64,000 nt of DNA from Streptomyces sp. NBC_00289 (GTDB lineage Bacteria; Actinomycetota; Actinomycetes; Streptomycetales; Streptomycetaceae). How positions within the stretch are numbered: position 1 is the first letter of the stretch; each line of letters starts with the position of its first letter. A program made the translations under genes and the position numbers. The stretch is from NCBI RefSeq assembly GCF_041435115.1, contig NZ_CP108046.1:9548001-9612000 (forward strand). Direction: 5' to 3'. Shown in pieces: positions 52,060-60,753 of the stretch. The notes under the pieces are model-generated. The model had not been told where the DNA came from, ran no database searches, and saw nothing but the letters and a program-made list of their open reading frames with translations.

Positions 52060-53007
52060 TCAGGTGAGGCCTTCGAGTTTTTCGGGGTTGGTCAGGAAGT
52101 AGATGCCACAGACCTGTTGTCCGTCCGGGATCAGGTCGAGGACCAGGACGGCGAAGAGCGAGTCGCCGCTGAACAGCAGCGCCGAAGGGTCGCCGTTGAC
52201 TCGTCGATAGCGGATGTCCAGGCCGCCGGGAGCGCGGGTCGCCCCGTTGGCCAGCAACCGGGCGACCTTGTCCCGGCCGTGCACCGGTCGAGGACCCGCG
52301 GCCGTGGCCTTGCCCCCGCCATCGGCCCACAAGGTCACATCGGGCGCCATGAGCCGCATCAGCATCCGCAGGTCGCCGCCGGACACGGCGGCCACGAACT
52401 GCTCGGTCACCTGCTGACGCAGGTGCGGATCGGCCCGATGCCGCGGACGGCGGGCGTGAACGTGCTCGCGTGCGCGGTGGGCGAGCTGGCGTACCGCCGC
52501 GGGACTGCGACCCAGAATGTCGGCGGTTTCGGTGTGGGCGTAGCCGAACACCTCGTGCAGGACGAACACCGCACGCTCCAGAGGCGAGAGTGTTTCCAGG
52601 ACGACCAGCAGCGCCATCGACACCGACTCGGTGCGCTCGACCGTTTCGGCGGCCTCCACGGCACCGTGAGCGAGGCTGTCGGCGGGGTGAGTGACGAGCG
52701 GTTCGGGCAGCCAGGGACCGACATAGGTCTCGCGGCGGCGGCTGATGGCAGCCTGGCGGGCGAGGGCTTTGTGCACAGCGATCCGCACCATGTAGGCGCG
52801 GGGGTTGTCGATCCGCTCCGCGCCCGGCGCCTCGTCCCTGGACGCCCACGACAGCCAGGTCTCCTGAAGCACGTCCTCAGTGTCGGCAACGCTGCCGAGC
52901 ATGTTGTAGATGATGGTGAACAACAGCTCTCGGTGCTCTACGAACACCCTGGTGGCCATGTTCACCGAGCTTTCCCGGGCGCTGCCGGCCGACGAGGTGT
53001 CGGACAT
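52060..53007 (-). CDS. ECF41-group RNA polymerase sigma factor (SigJ-like)
   Basis: 315 residues. Sigma-2 region: LLFTIIYNMLGSVADTEDVL and NPRAYMVRIAVHKAL; linker YVGPWLPEPL (WLPEP at 99-103); sigma-4: LSPLERAVFVLHEVFGYAHTETADILGRSP. The C-terminal SnoaL-like extension has LWADGGGKATA (DGGGK 229-233) and ends TNPEKL, both hallmarks of ECF41, where the extension replaces an anti-sigma factor. GCAGGAGG lies ahead of ATG 53007. It probably directs transcription of itself and of the adjacent NAD(P)-binding and DUF1772 genes. Confidence 0.92.
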   Translation of the reverse strand: MSDTSSAGSARESSVNMATRVFVEHRELLFTIIYNMLGSVADTEDVLQETWLSWASRDEAPGAERIDNPRAYMVRIAVHKALARQAAISRRRETYVGPWLPEPLVTHPADSLAHGAVEAAETVERTESVSMALLVVLETLSPLERAVFVLHEVFGYAHTETADILGRSPAAVRQLAHRAREHVHARRPRHRADPHLRQQVTEQFVAAVSGGDLRMLMRLMAPDVTLWADGGGKATAAGPRPVHGRDKVARLLANGATRAPGGLDIRYRRVNGDPSALLFSGDSLFAVLVLDLIPDGQQVCGIYFLTNPEKLEGLT

Positions 53008-53456
53008 CGTTGGACCTCCTGCCGTGTCTGACTCTTAAGAGCAGCGGCAGTGCCCGGAGTGTGACATCCACACCGAACAATGTGACCCACGCCCCATTTC
53101 GTCAGGTCCGTGCAGGAGGCGGGAGCCTGGCCGCTACAGCTTCGCCGCCCGTCCGCCCGCCCGCCCGTCCGTCCGTCCGCCCGTCACGGGAGGGCCTGCG
53201 TCCCACCGCGTGACGCGGCGACCGTCCACCTCGACGAGGGCGACGAGGCACTGGTGAATGACGCGGCGTCAGGGCGCGTATCGGGTCGTGATCAATGAGC
53301 ATCGCGGCTTGCGGGGCGGGTGCCCGTCTGGGGGTACGGGCCCGGCGGTCCGCGGCTGCGCCGTGTGGGCGCGAGTGACCGGAAGGAGTGCCGGAGGCCG
53401 GCAGCGGCGGGGTCCTGGGACCCCGGCTGCGGCTGCGTGCCTGCCGGGATGGTGTG
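53008..53456. other. Intergenic with (CCGY)n simple repeat
   Basis: About 450 bases without a supported gene. 53148-53190 consists of about ten tetranucleotide units of the type CCGT/CCGC in a row, a low-complexity tract prone to slippage. Holds the putative promoter of the sigma-factor gene at its left side. Confidence 0.55.
53060..53066 (-). promoter_or_regulatory. ECF41-type -35 element TGTCACA
   Basis: Minus strand TGTCACA lies about 55 bases ahead of the sigma-factor start; 15-16 bases further is a CGCTGC, a poor match to the CGTC -10 element I know for ECF41. A CTCTTAAGAG palindrome (53030-53041) lies between. The sigma factor may transcribe its own gene. Confidence 0.45.
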
Positions 53457-54035
53457 TCAGATCATGGCGAGCCGGTCCACCAGCAACTCCACCCTGCGCT
53501 CGGTGTCCTCCGGTGGGAGTCGTCCCGACCGGGTCAGGGTTGCCACCCCGTGCAGGGACGCCCAGAACACCTCGGTGAACAGCCCCGGGGCGACGCCGTC
53601 CCCGGCGACCTCGCCGAGGCTCTCCAGCAGCGCGGCGAAAGCGTCCTTGAGTGGTTCCGGGGTTTCCTCCTGTGCGTACGCGAGGCCGCCGTCGAGCTGG
53701 AAGATGGCGTCGTAGACCGCCGGGTTGCGTTCGGCGAAGTCGAGGTAGGCGCGGGCGAGGGCGTACACCCGGGCCCGCGGGCCGTCCGCGGCGGCGGTCG
53801 CGGCCCGCACCGCCGCGGCCAACTCGGTGGCGCCCTGGAGGGCGACGGCGCCGATGATCTCGCGTTTGCCGCGGAAGTGGCTGTAGAGGACGGGCTGGCT
53901 GTACTCGATGCGCTCGGCGAGCCGGCGGGTGGTGACCGCGTCCCAGCCCTGCTGCTCGGCGAGTTCGCGGGCTGTCGCCACGATGAGGCGCTCGCGGCTC
54001 GCCCGTTCGCGCTCCTTGCGTTCCTGTACCGACAT
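53457..54035 (-). CDS. TetR-family regulator
   Basis: 192 residues. Helix-turn-helix VTTRRLAERIEYSQPVLYSHFRGKREII; C-terminal part with YALARAYLDFAERNPAVYDAIFQ typical of TetR_C_33/WHG-like domains. TAGGAT ends six bases before ATG 54035 (leaderless), inside an operator-like dyad, suggesting autorepression. Divergent from DUF1772 and DUF4267 genes that it likely controls. Confidence 0.9.
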   Translation of the reverse strand: MSVQERKERERASRERLIVATARELAEQQGWDAVTTRRLAERIEYSQPVLYSHFRGKREIIGAVALQGATELAAAVRAATAAADGPRARVYALARAYLDFAERNPAVYDAIFQLDGGLAYAQEETPEPLKDAFAALLESLGEVAGDGVAPGLFTEVFWASLHGVATLTRSGRLPPEDTERRVELLVDRLAMI

Positions 54036-54043
54036 GATTCGAT

Positions 54044-54058
54044 CCTAGCACCGCTAGA
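54044..54058. promoter_or_regulatory. TetR operator 1, CCTAG-N5-CTAGA
   Basis: Dyad overlapping the -10 element of the tetR-like gene. The second copy (54095-54109) has the same spacing; CTAG tetranucleotides are rare in GC-rich DNA, so a repeated pair is notable. Confidence 0.7.
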
Positions 54059-54094
54059 CAATGGAGCGGCAGCAGTACTAGCGTTGCCTCATCA

Positions 54095-54109
54095 TCTAGC
54101 AACACTAGA
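54095..54109. promoter_or_regulatory. TetR operator 2, TCTAG-N5-CTAGA
   Basis: Perfect dyad with five central bases, 17 bases before the DUF1772 start. Another CTAG half site lies at 54079-54082 between the two dyads. Confidence 0.75.
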
Positions 54110-54125
54110 TTCCAGGAGGGGCAAC

Positions 54126-54572
54126 ATGCTCAACGCACTCGAGGTCGTCACCACCGTGGTCGTCGGCGTGATGGTGGGGGTGGAGTTCTCCGTCGCCTTC
54201 GTCATGAACCCGATCCTCAACGCCCTTCCGGAGGACAGCGGCCAACTCGGCCACGCCCACGGGGGTCGGATGCTCGGCGCCGTGATGCCGGTCTGGTACA
54301 TCGGCTCGCTCGTCCTCGTCGGCATCTGGGCTGTCGCCGGGTGGCACCACCACGGCACCGGCCTCGTCGTCACCGCCGGCGCGCTGTTGATCCTCAGCGT
54401 GATCATGTCGCTCCTGCTGCTCGTCCCGATCAACAACCGCAACAAGACGTGGACCCCTGACAACCGGCCCGAGGACTGGAAGGAGCAGATGAACCGCTGG
54501 CTCCGCTTCCACTACGTCCGCGTCGCCGTCATCATCGCCGCCTTCGCCCTGCTGGTGACCGCCCTCACCTGA
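54126..54572 (+). CDS. DUF1772 membrane protein
   Basis: 148 residues, four helices (VVTTVVVGVMVGVEFSVAFV, VWYIGSLVLVGIWAVAGW, TAGALLILSVIMSLLLLVPI, VAVIIAAFALLVTALT). The segment LVPINNRNKTWTPDNRPEDW with W-x-x-R-W-x-R-F-H-Y-V-R near the end is diagnostic. ATG 54126 has AGGAGGGG ahead; the frame's long upstream extension is antisense to tetR and not coding. Probable target of the divergent TetR regulator. Confidence 0.88.
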   Translation: MLNALEVVTTVVVGVMVGVEFSVAFVMNPILNALPEDSGQLGHAHGGRMLGAVMPVWYIGSLVLVGIWAVAGWHHHGTGLVVTAGALLILSVIMSLLLLVPINNRNKTWTPDNRPEDWKEQMNRWLRFHYVRVAVIIAAFALLVTALT

Positions 54573-54593
54573 GCCCACGGGCTCACCCGCCCG

Positions 54594-54700
54594 GTCGTCA
54601 GCCGCAACCGGTCGGCCGAGCGCCAGGAGTGCGGCACCGCCACCTCCATCCACATCCAGGACCCGGACACCAACTCCCTAGAACTCAGCTGGTATCTGCA
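54594..54700 (+). pseudogene. Relic of a VOC-family gene (3' part only)
   Basis: In one frame the gap between the DUF1772 and DUF4267 genes reads TSIHIQDPDTNSLELSWY with flanking residues, the typical last strand of a glyoxalase/dioxygenase (VOC) protein (D-P-D-G-N-x-L/I-E-L). No start and no N-terminal half are present, so this is a leftover fragment. Confidence 0.6.
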
Positions 54701-54799
54701 AGACGCGTCCTGGGAAACACCTTCGTCGTCCCGAACACCAGGCCCCACACGACCCACCAGGCTCCACCAAGCTCACGAAGACTCGCAAGGAGAAGAACG

Positions 54800-55225
54800 A
54801 TGTCGTTAAGGAAGATCAACACCGTCCTGGCCGCCGCCTTCATCCTCTTCATCCTCTGGTTCGGGACGGAGTTCATCCTGAGCCCGGAGACGACGGCGCC
54901 TGGCTTCGGCCTGCCGAGCTGGCCGTCCGGCGACGGCGGCGGCTTCCTGATCATCAAGGGAATCCGCGACGTCGTCTTGGCCCTGGTCCTGGGCATCCTG
55001 CTGGTGACGGGCCACCGCCGGGCGCTGGGCTGGGTGCTGCTGGTGGAGGCCCTGGCCGCCTACGGCGACATGACCACAGTGCTGGCCCACGACGGCTCCG
55101 TGGCCACCGCGCTCGGCGTCCACGGCCTGACCGCGACGCTGATGGTGGTCAACGGCCTGCTGCTGATACGCGAGACCCGCAAGGGCGCGGCCGCTCCGGC
55201 GACGCCCGCCCCGCAGCCCGCCTGA
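54800..55225 (+). CDS. DUF4267-type small membrane protein
   Basis: 141 residues, four hydrophobic segments: LAAAFILFILWFGTEFILSP, IKGIRDVVLALVLGILLVTG, LGWVLLVEALAAYGDMTTVL and LGVHGLTATLMVVNGLLLIR. The order and the G-I-R-D and G-D motifs fit DUF4267. ATG 54800 has AAGGAGAAG ahead. Probably co-regulated with the DUF1772 gene although a VOC relic lies between. Confidence 0.8.
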   Translation: MSLRKINTVLAAAFILFILWFGTEFILSPETTAPGFGLPSWPSGDGGGFLIIKGIRDVVLALVLGILLVTGHRRALGWVLLVEALAAYGDMTTVLAHDGSVATALGVHGLTATLMVVNGLLLIRETRKGAAAPATPAPQPA

Positions 55226-55491
55226 TCCCATCGGCAACCCGGCGGTCCGGGCCCACCTCGCCGCCGACGCGGGGGAGCAGGGGCTGCGGTCACGTCGGGC
55301 ATGCCGCTGTGGGTGAGCTGCCCCTGGTCTCAGGAACGGTCCGTTCGAGTGCCGCAGGAAGAAGATCGGATCCCTCAACGAGGTCACGGGACTTCCCAGA
55401 ATCCCGCCGTAGAGAGAGCGAAGGCCGAGCCACGCACTCGCGAGCCCAAGTAGTCCATTGCCGGTCGCCTTTTGCCGCATCCTCGTGGGGA

Positions 55492-58400
55492 CTACGGGCC
55501 GCTGTGGATGAGGGACGCCCACAGGTGCGGGCGTTCGGGGTGCTCCGCGCGGAGTTCGCGGGTCACCTGGTGCAGGGCGACGGCGGCCTGGTCGGCGTCC
55601 TGGGTCGTCGGCAGCAGGCGGTAGAACCGGTCGGCGGCCATCGCGGCGACCGCGTCGTTGAGCGGCCACAGGCTGGCGATCACATGGCGGAAGCCGGCGA
55701 GTTGGAACGCCGACGCGAGGTGGGTCGACTCGTTCGCGTGGCGACGGCCGACGTGCCCGGTGGAACAGGCGGACAGGTAGGCGAGCTCGGCGCGGTGCAG
55801 GCGCAGGCGACTGATCTCCGCGATCGGCAGGAGGCCGTCGTGAAGGTGGAGACCGCCCTGCGACGGTGCGTGGAGGTCCGTGTCGGCGTGGCAGGCGAAG
55901 TGCGCCCAGCGGGCCTCGGGAAGCGCGGTGAGAAGTCGGTCGACCGTGGCTTGCTCGTTCATGACGAGCATCGCACTGGGAAGCCGCGCGTGCAGAGTGG
56001 TCGCTTCGGCCGCGGTCGCGGGCAGGTCCGGCAGACCGGGCGTGCGCTCGAGCGCGACGGTGAGCTGTCGCCGGGGCGCCTCGGCGGTCTGCCCTCGGGC
56101 CCCGAGCAGCGCACGGAAGGTCGGGGTGTACGAGGAGACGACACGGTCCAACGCGCCGGCCTCACCCGGCCTGCCCGCCGCGTGCAGCGGGAGCAGACCC
56201 AGCAACCCGGTCGGCATCCACCAGACTCTCGCCGGCGTGCCATCGCGGGGCGACAACCGGTCAAGGGCGTCCAGTACGGGCCCCACCGCGGTGTCCCAGA
56301 GCCAGCCGAGCAGGTCGGACAGAATCCGCTGGCGCCGTAGTTCACCGACCAGGGAACCGGTGTCGGTCGTTGCCCGGGAGAGTTCGGTGGTGCGTGCGTC
56401 GACGTCGGGCAGGGTCAGATCGGGCAGCGGCACCAGCGTCGGAGCGGCGTCGGCGGTGACGATGATCGCGTCGCTGCGTCGGCTGCCGGTGTTGACGAGC
56501 ACCACGGTCCTTCCCGCTGCGGCTCGTCGCAGGTCGTCCCACGTCGGCGGCAGCAGGAACCGGTCCCAGCCCGGCAGTTGGCGAATCTCCGCGAGCAGCG
56601 CGTCGTAGGAGCGCCACAAACGGCGTCGCTCGTCACCGAGGTGCGCGCTGGGACCGTCCGGGTCGGGCGCTTGGAGGCCGTCGCCGACGGGCGTGCTGAG
56701 ACCGTCGCGCACCTGCTGGAAGTGTCGTGCGAGCTCCGGATGTTCGCCCTGGAGGCCGGACAGGTCCGTGCGCGCGTCCAGTTGGGACGCCAGCAGGATG
56801 CCCCGGCCCTGCTCGCCCGCCTGAATCGCGCCGACCGGGTCGTCGAGGGCGCAGTGCACGGCGACCGCTTCACCCACCAGTCCGAGGTACCCGTCGAGGC
56901 GGTGCTCCTGGTCCGCGTACGAGGTTTCCCGCGCGGGTACCGACGGCAGCAGTGCCACCGCCGCGTCCAGCAGGCGCCGCGCGGTCTCGTGCTCTCCCGC
57001 GGCGTGCGCGATCCTGCCGGTCACCCAGCCGGCGCGCACCTGGTCGGCGGGCGGAGAGGGACAGGGGGCGACCGCGAGCATGGCCAGCTTCTGGATGTCG
57101 ACGCGGTGGACGGTGTCGTCCCCGGCCTGGGTCTCCAGGCCGATGGCGAGGTTGAACACGCGTTTGGCGTGAAGAGTGTGGTCGCCCGGGGTGGCCGCGA
57201 GCGCCTCCCGGTTCAGGTCGACCATGCGCTCCCGGTCCGCCGGCTCGGCGTTGACCTTGAACCGCGCCTGGAGGGCGACGCCGAGGTTGGACAGGTAGAG
57301 CGGGCGTGCGGGGTGGTCGTGGGGGGCGAGGGACAGTGCTCGCTCGCCCAGTGCGATGGTCTCGGCCAGGTCGACGGTGCTCTCGGTGCGCCGGTGTCGC
57401 GCCAGGTGGGCGCTCGCCAGAACGCTGAGCCGAGGCGCGAGGTCGGGGTGGTCCTCGGGGGTGGAGGCGACTGCCAGCCGGCACAGTTCGACGGCGCGGT
57501 CCAGGTCTGCCAGGTCCCGGGCCCGTGCGAACCGGGCCCGGTGGGCGAGACCGAGGTTGGTCGCATACCTGGGGTGGAGCGGGTGGTCGGCGGGGGTGGC
57601 GGCCAGCGCCCGCGCCTTGTGTTCGATCGACCCGTTGAGGTCGGCCGTGTCGCCGAAGTGGGAGTACCGGGCCTGGAGAGCAGTGCCGAGGTTGTTCAGC
57701 CGCAGCACCAGATCGGGGTGGTCGGCCGGGGTGCGGGCCACCGCGCGCGTCGCGGCCTCGATGGCCCGATCCACGTCTGCGACGTCCCCGGTGCGATGGA
57801 AACGCGTGCCGCGGTCGGCCGCCAGGCTCGTCAGGTGTTTCGCCAGGATCTGGTGGTCGGGCGGTGTCCTCTCGATCGCCTGTTCGCGGTGTTCGACCGC
57901 ACGGTCCAGGTCGTCGACGTTTCCGGTACGCGAGTGCCGGGTGCTGTAGGCCATCGCGAGGTTGCCGAGGTACAGCGCGCGGTCCGGGTGGTCGTCGGGC
58001 GTGGCCGCCACCGCGTGTTCACCGCGTTCGACCGCGCGGTGCAGATCGTCCAGGTCGCCGGTGCGCTCGAACCGCGACTGATACGCCAGCGCCAGGTTCG
58101 ACAGACGGCGCCCGCGTTCGGGTGGGCTGTCGGTGGGGCGCGCCACCGCTTGTTCGCCGTAGTCGATGGCGCGGTGCAGGTCGGAGACACTCCCGGTCCG
58201 TCGGAACCGCTCGTGAAGTGCCGATCCCACGTTGGACTGGCACGCGCCCCGTACGGGGTGATCGGCCGGCATGGCTGCGACGGCGGCCTCTCCTGCGCTG
58301 ATCGCTCGCTCGAGGTCTGCCGGGTCCGCGGTGCGGGCGAACCGTGCGTGATGGACGGCGGCGAGGTTGTTGAGACGAAGCCCGCGATCGGGATGGGGGT

Positions 58401-59502
58401 CGGGGGTGACGGCCACCGCCTGTTCCTGGCACTCGATGGCGCGAGCGAGGTCGTTGCCGTCCCCGCCGCGCTCGAATCGTGCGTGGTAGGAGATCCCGAG
58501 GTTGGACAGGACCGTCGGCAGGTGAACGGAGTCCGGCCCGGTGGCCCGCGCCCGGTTGCCGATCTCGATCGCCCGGTCCAGGTCGGCCCGGTTTCCGGCG
58601 CGTTCGTACCGGGCGAACAGGGCGATGCCGAGGTTGGACAGATGCGCCGCGTGCGGCTCGGCGGACGCGGCGACGGCGTGCCCGATCTCGATGGCCCGGT
58701 CGAGGTCGTCCAGGGCACCGGTCCGTTCGTGCCGCGTGTGGTGGGCAGCGGCGAGGTTGGACAGGATGGTCGGGCGGTTCGGGTCGGCGAGAGGGGCCGT
58801 GGACCGTGCCCGCGAGAGGATCTCGATCGCCCGGTCCAGGTCGGCGGCCCGACCTGCCCGTTCGTACCGAGTCCAGTACGCGGTGCCGAGATTGGACAGG
58901 ATCGTCGGATGGTTGGGGTCGTCGGAGTAGGCGGCCGCGAGGTTCCCGAGCTCGATCGCCCGGTCGAGGTCGGCAGTGTTCCCCGTATGCGCGAACCGCG
59001 TCGAGTACGCGGCTGCGGCGTTGGTGACCGTCGTCCCGCTGGTCGGGGGCCCTGCGGAAAGGACCGCCTCGTGCAGGGCGATACTCGCGTCGAGCACGTC
59101 GCGCTCGCCCGTCCGCATCGCCTGGACGACCAGCTGTCCGGCCTGCTGCGCCTGCGACTCGGGGTTCGCCGACGGCCCGAGCAGGTGGCGCAGCGACTCG
59201 GGCACGAAGCCCGGCACACCGGCCCACGGCGCGAGGAGCAGGATCGCCCTGGCCAGCTCGGTCCGGCCCGTTTCCTCCGGCATGGCCGCGTGGCGCAGGC
59301 TGTGCAGCAGCCCCAACCACCAGGCCGCGATCTCGAGTCGGCGCGCCTCCCACGATGCCGGGCGGCCAGGGTCGGCCGGCTGCGCGGCATGCCAGAGATT
59401 CGCCGCGTCTTCGGCGAGCGCCGAGCCGAGGAGGATGTCGGAACGCTCCCGGGCCGCGTCGATCCCACGACGGACGCGGTCGAGCCAGTACTCGAAGGAC
59501 AT
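55492..59502 (-). CDS. TPR-CHAT protein (caspase-like protease)
   Basis: 1336 residues. After an N-terminal helical part (1-140), about fourteen tetratricopeptide-like units of 42-46 residues follow (consensus DLDRAIE...TP.DHPDR...LSNLG.A...RF.RTG), to about residue 950. The C-terminal 300 or so residues are a CHAT domain: catalytic His1205 in WAHFACHADTD and Cys1246 in AYLSACSTGHVG, plus ESTHLASAFQLAGFRHVIASLWPLND. Such proteins are predicted cysteine proteases of the caspase/separase clan, some of them effectors in bacterial immunity. ATG 59502 overlaps the upstream stop in TGATG, so it is coupled to the membrane-protein gene. Confidence 0.93.
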   Translation of the reverse strand: MSFEYWLDRVRRGIDAARERSDILLGSALAEDAANLWHAAQPADPGRPASWEARRLEIAAWWLGLLHSLRHAAMPEETGRTELARAILLLAPWAGVPGFVPESLRHLLGPSANPESQAQQAGQLVVQAMRTGERDVLDASIALHEAVLSAGPPTSGTTVTNAAAAYSTRFAHTGNTADLDRAIELGNLAAAYSDDPNHPTILSNLGTAYWTRYERAGRAADLDRAIEILSRARSTAPLADPNRPTILSNLAAAHHTRHERTGALDDLDRAIEIGHAVAASAEPHAAHLSNLGIALFARYERAGNRADLDRAIEIGNRARATGPDSVHLPTVLSNLGISYHARFERGGDGNDLARAIECQEQAVAVTPDPHPDRGLRLNNLAAVHHARFARTADPADLERAISAGEAAVAAMPADHPVRGACQSNVGSALHERFRRTGSVSDLHRAIDYGEQAVARPTDSPPERGRRLSNLALAYQSRFERTGDLDDLHRAVERGEHAVAATPDDHPDRALYLGNLAMAYSTRHSRTGNVDDLDRAVEHREQAIERTPPDHQILAKHLTSLAADRGTRFHRTGDVADVDRAIEAATRAVARTPADHPDLVLRLNNLGTALQARYSHFGDTADLNGSIEHKARALAATPADHPLHPRYATNLGLAHRARFARARDLADLDRAVELCRLAVASTPEDHPDLAPRLSVLASAHLARHRRTESTVDLAETIALGERALSLAPHDHPARPLYLSNLGVALQARFKVNAEPADRERMVDLNREALAATPGDHTLHAKRVFNLAIGLETQAGDDTVHRVDIQKLAMLAVAPCPSPPADQVRAGWVTGRIAHAAGEHETARRLLDAAVALLPSVPARETSYADQEHRLDGYLGLVGEAVAVHCALDDPVGAIQAGEQGRGILLASQLDARTDLSGLQGEHPELARHFQQVRDGLSTPVGDGLQAPDPDGPSAHLGDERRRLWRSYDALLAEIRQLPGWDRFLLPPTWDDLRRAAAGRTVVLVNTGSRRSDAIIVTADAAPTLVPLPDLTLPDVDARTTELSRATTDTGSLVGELRRQRILSDLLGWLWDTAVGPVLDALDRLSPRDGTPARVWWMPTGLLGLLPLHAAGRPGEAGALDRVVSSYTPTFRALLGARGQTAEAPRRQLTVALERTPGLPDLPATAAEATTLHARLPSAMLVMNEQATVDRLLTALPEARWAHFACHADTDLHAPSQGGLHLHDGLLPIAEISRLRLHRAELAYLSACSTGHVGRRHANESTHLASAFQLAGFRHVIASLWPLNDAVAAMAADRFYRLLPTTQDADQAAVALHQVTRELRAEHPERPHLWASLIHSGP

Positions 59503-60401
59503 CAGCGTCCTTTTCGGACGATGGCCGTGATCTCCCGGCCCTCGGCGACGGTCAGCGGACCGGTGGTGCTGTCGTCGCCGACGCCCAGCGCGGCGGCCAG
59601 CGTCCGGCCGTGCAGGTCGATCGAGGCCTCGGACAACGCGGCCAGGTCCCCGACCGCCGCACGGGCGCGCGCCCAGCCCGTCACACCGATGCCGAAACCG
59701 ATCAGCAGGGCGGGCCACCACAGCACGCCGAGCACGAGGTAGGGCCACGCCCAGGTGCCGGACGCGACCGCGCCGGCGAACGCGGCTTCGGCGGCGACGA
59801 CCTCCGCGCGCACCGTGTCCGGCAACACCAGCCACAGCCGGGACCAGCCGAAGGCGAGGTCGAGCCCGTGCCGGTGCAGCGCCACCTGTTCGACGGCGTG
59901 CATGCGGTCACCCATCCAGGTCGGCCGGCCCGGTTCTGCGGGTGCTATTCGGGTCATCCGCGCCGCCAGGCTGTCGATCTCCTCCTGGCGTTCGGCGGTG
60001 CGCGTACGGGCCGGATGGTCTCGCGCCAGCGCACGCCTGCGGTCGAGCAGCGCGTGCCACCGCGCTCGGCGTCGGCGCACCACCCACCGCGACAGCGGAC
60101 GCGGCCACCGGCCCAACCACACGAGGCGGGTGACGCCGGCGAGCGCCTGCACGGCCAGTCCGGTGCCGGTCGCGGCCAGCAGCACGGCCACGAGCAGCAG
60201 CACCTGCGCCCCGAACCGACCGGAGACCGTGTCCGCGACGCCGGAGATCGTCCGCTCCACCTCGGCGACATCGAACGGGTCGGCATGCCCGAGACGCACG
60301 CCGACCACGGCGAGCAGCACGAACAGGGCGCCGGGCAGCACGAGCAGCATGACCCACCGCTCAGCCACCTTCCTGGCGAGCTCCTCGAAGAACCTACCCA
60401 T
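59502..60401 (-). CDS. Membrane protein partner of the TPR-CHAT gene
   Basis: 299 residues, family not recognised. Two N-terminal helices (VMLLVLPGALFVLLAVVGV and AQVLLLVAVLLAATGTGLAV), a cationic central region with many Arg and a coiled-coil-like stretch (RTAERQEEIDSLAARM), then two helices (GTWAWPYLVLGVLWWPALLI and onward). The C-terminal tail (LGVGDDSTTGPLTVAEGREI) would be cytoplasmic. Sits between a small gene and the CHAT gene with overlaps, so it probably anchors or senses for the CHAT protein. Confidence 0.78.
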   Translation of the reverse strand: MGRFFEELARKVAERWVMLLVLPGALFVLLAVVGVRLGHADPFDVAEVERTISGVADTVSGRFGAQVLLLVAVLLAATGTGLAVQALAGVTRLVWLGRWPRPLSRWVVRRRRARWHALLDRRRALARDHPARTRTAERQEEIDSLAARMTRIAPAEPGRPTWMGDRMHAVEQVALHRHGLDLAFGWSRLWLVLPDTVRAEVVAAEAAFAGAVASGTWAWPYLVLGVLWWPALLIGFGIGVTGWARARAAVGDLAALSEASIDLHGRTLAAALGVGDDSTTGPLTVAEGREITAIVRKGR

Positions 60402-60405
60402 GGGA

Positions 60406-60753
60406 CTACTGCCGCCTCATCGTCCGGCGGGTCACCGAGCAGACCGGCACGGGCCCGGCGGGCACTGTCGTGGCGACGCGGTCGCACGCGCCGTCGGGAC
60501 AGGCGAACCACTCCTCGTCGGCACGCCCTGCCCCGGCCCCCGGCAGCCCGGCGCCGAGCGCCTGCCTGGTCTCGTCACGGCTCGTGCCCAACAACTCGGC
60601 AAGCAGCGGCAGGATCGGCCGCCGCGCGGCGGCCTCCGCCTCGATGCGCGCCAGCAGCCGTGCTTTGTCCTCGGAGTGACCTGAGATCTCGTCCCGCAGG
60701 GCGGGCAGTTCCTCGCACACTCTCGACAGCACGTCGCGCTCGTCCTGATCCAC
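60406..60753 (-). CDS. Small protein, first gene of the TPR-CHAT operon
   Basis: 115 residues, not recognised. An acidic, helical first half (DERDVLSRVCEELPALRDEI, then LARIEAEAAARRPILPLLAE) and a cysteine-containing tail (EWFACPDGACDRVATTV and VPVCSVTRR) that could bind a metal ion. Start GTG 60753 has GGAGGGGG ahead; the frame's extension to 60957 overlaps the divergent intergenic region. It ends 4 bases before the membrane-protein start. Similar small genes next to CHAT genes could be regulators or triggers; this is inference. Confidence 0.72.
   Translation of the reverse strand: MDQDERDVLSRVCEELPALRDEISGHSEDKARLLARIEAEAAARRPILPLLAELLGTSRDETRQALGAGLPGAGAGRADEEWFACPDGACDRVATTVPAGPVPVCSVTRRTMRRQ

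Noticed and set aside
56578..59742. Open frame of 1054 codons on the plus strand
   Set aside because: It is the antisense shadow of the TPR-CHAT gene; composition is Val/Gly/Arg-rich with no family motif, and the minus frame has clear TPR and CHAT motifs.
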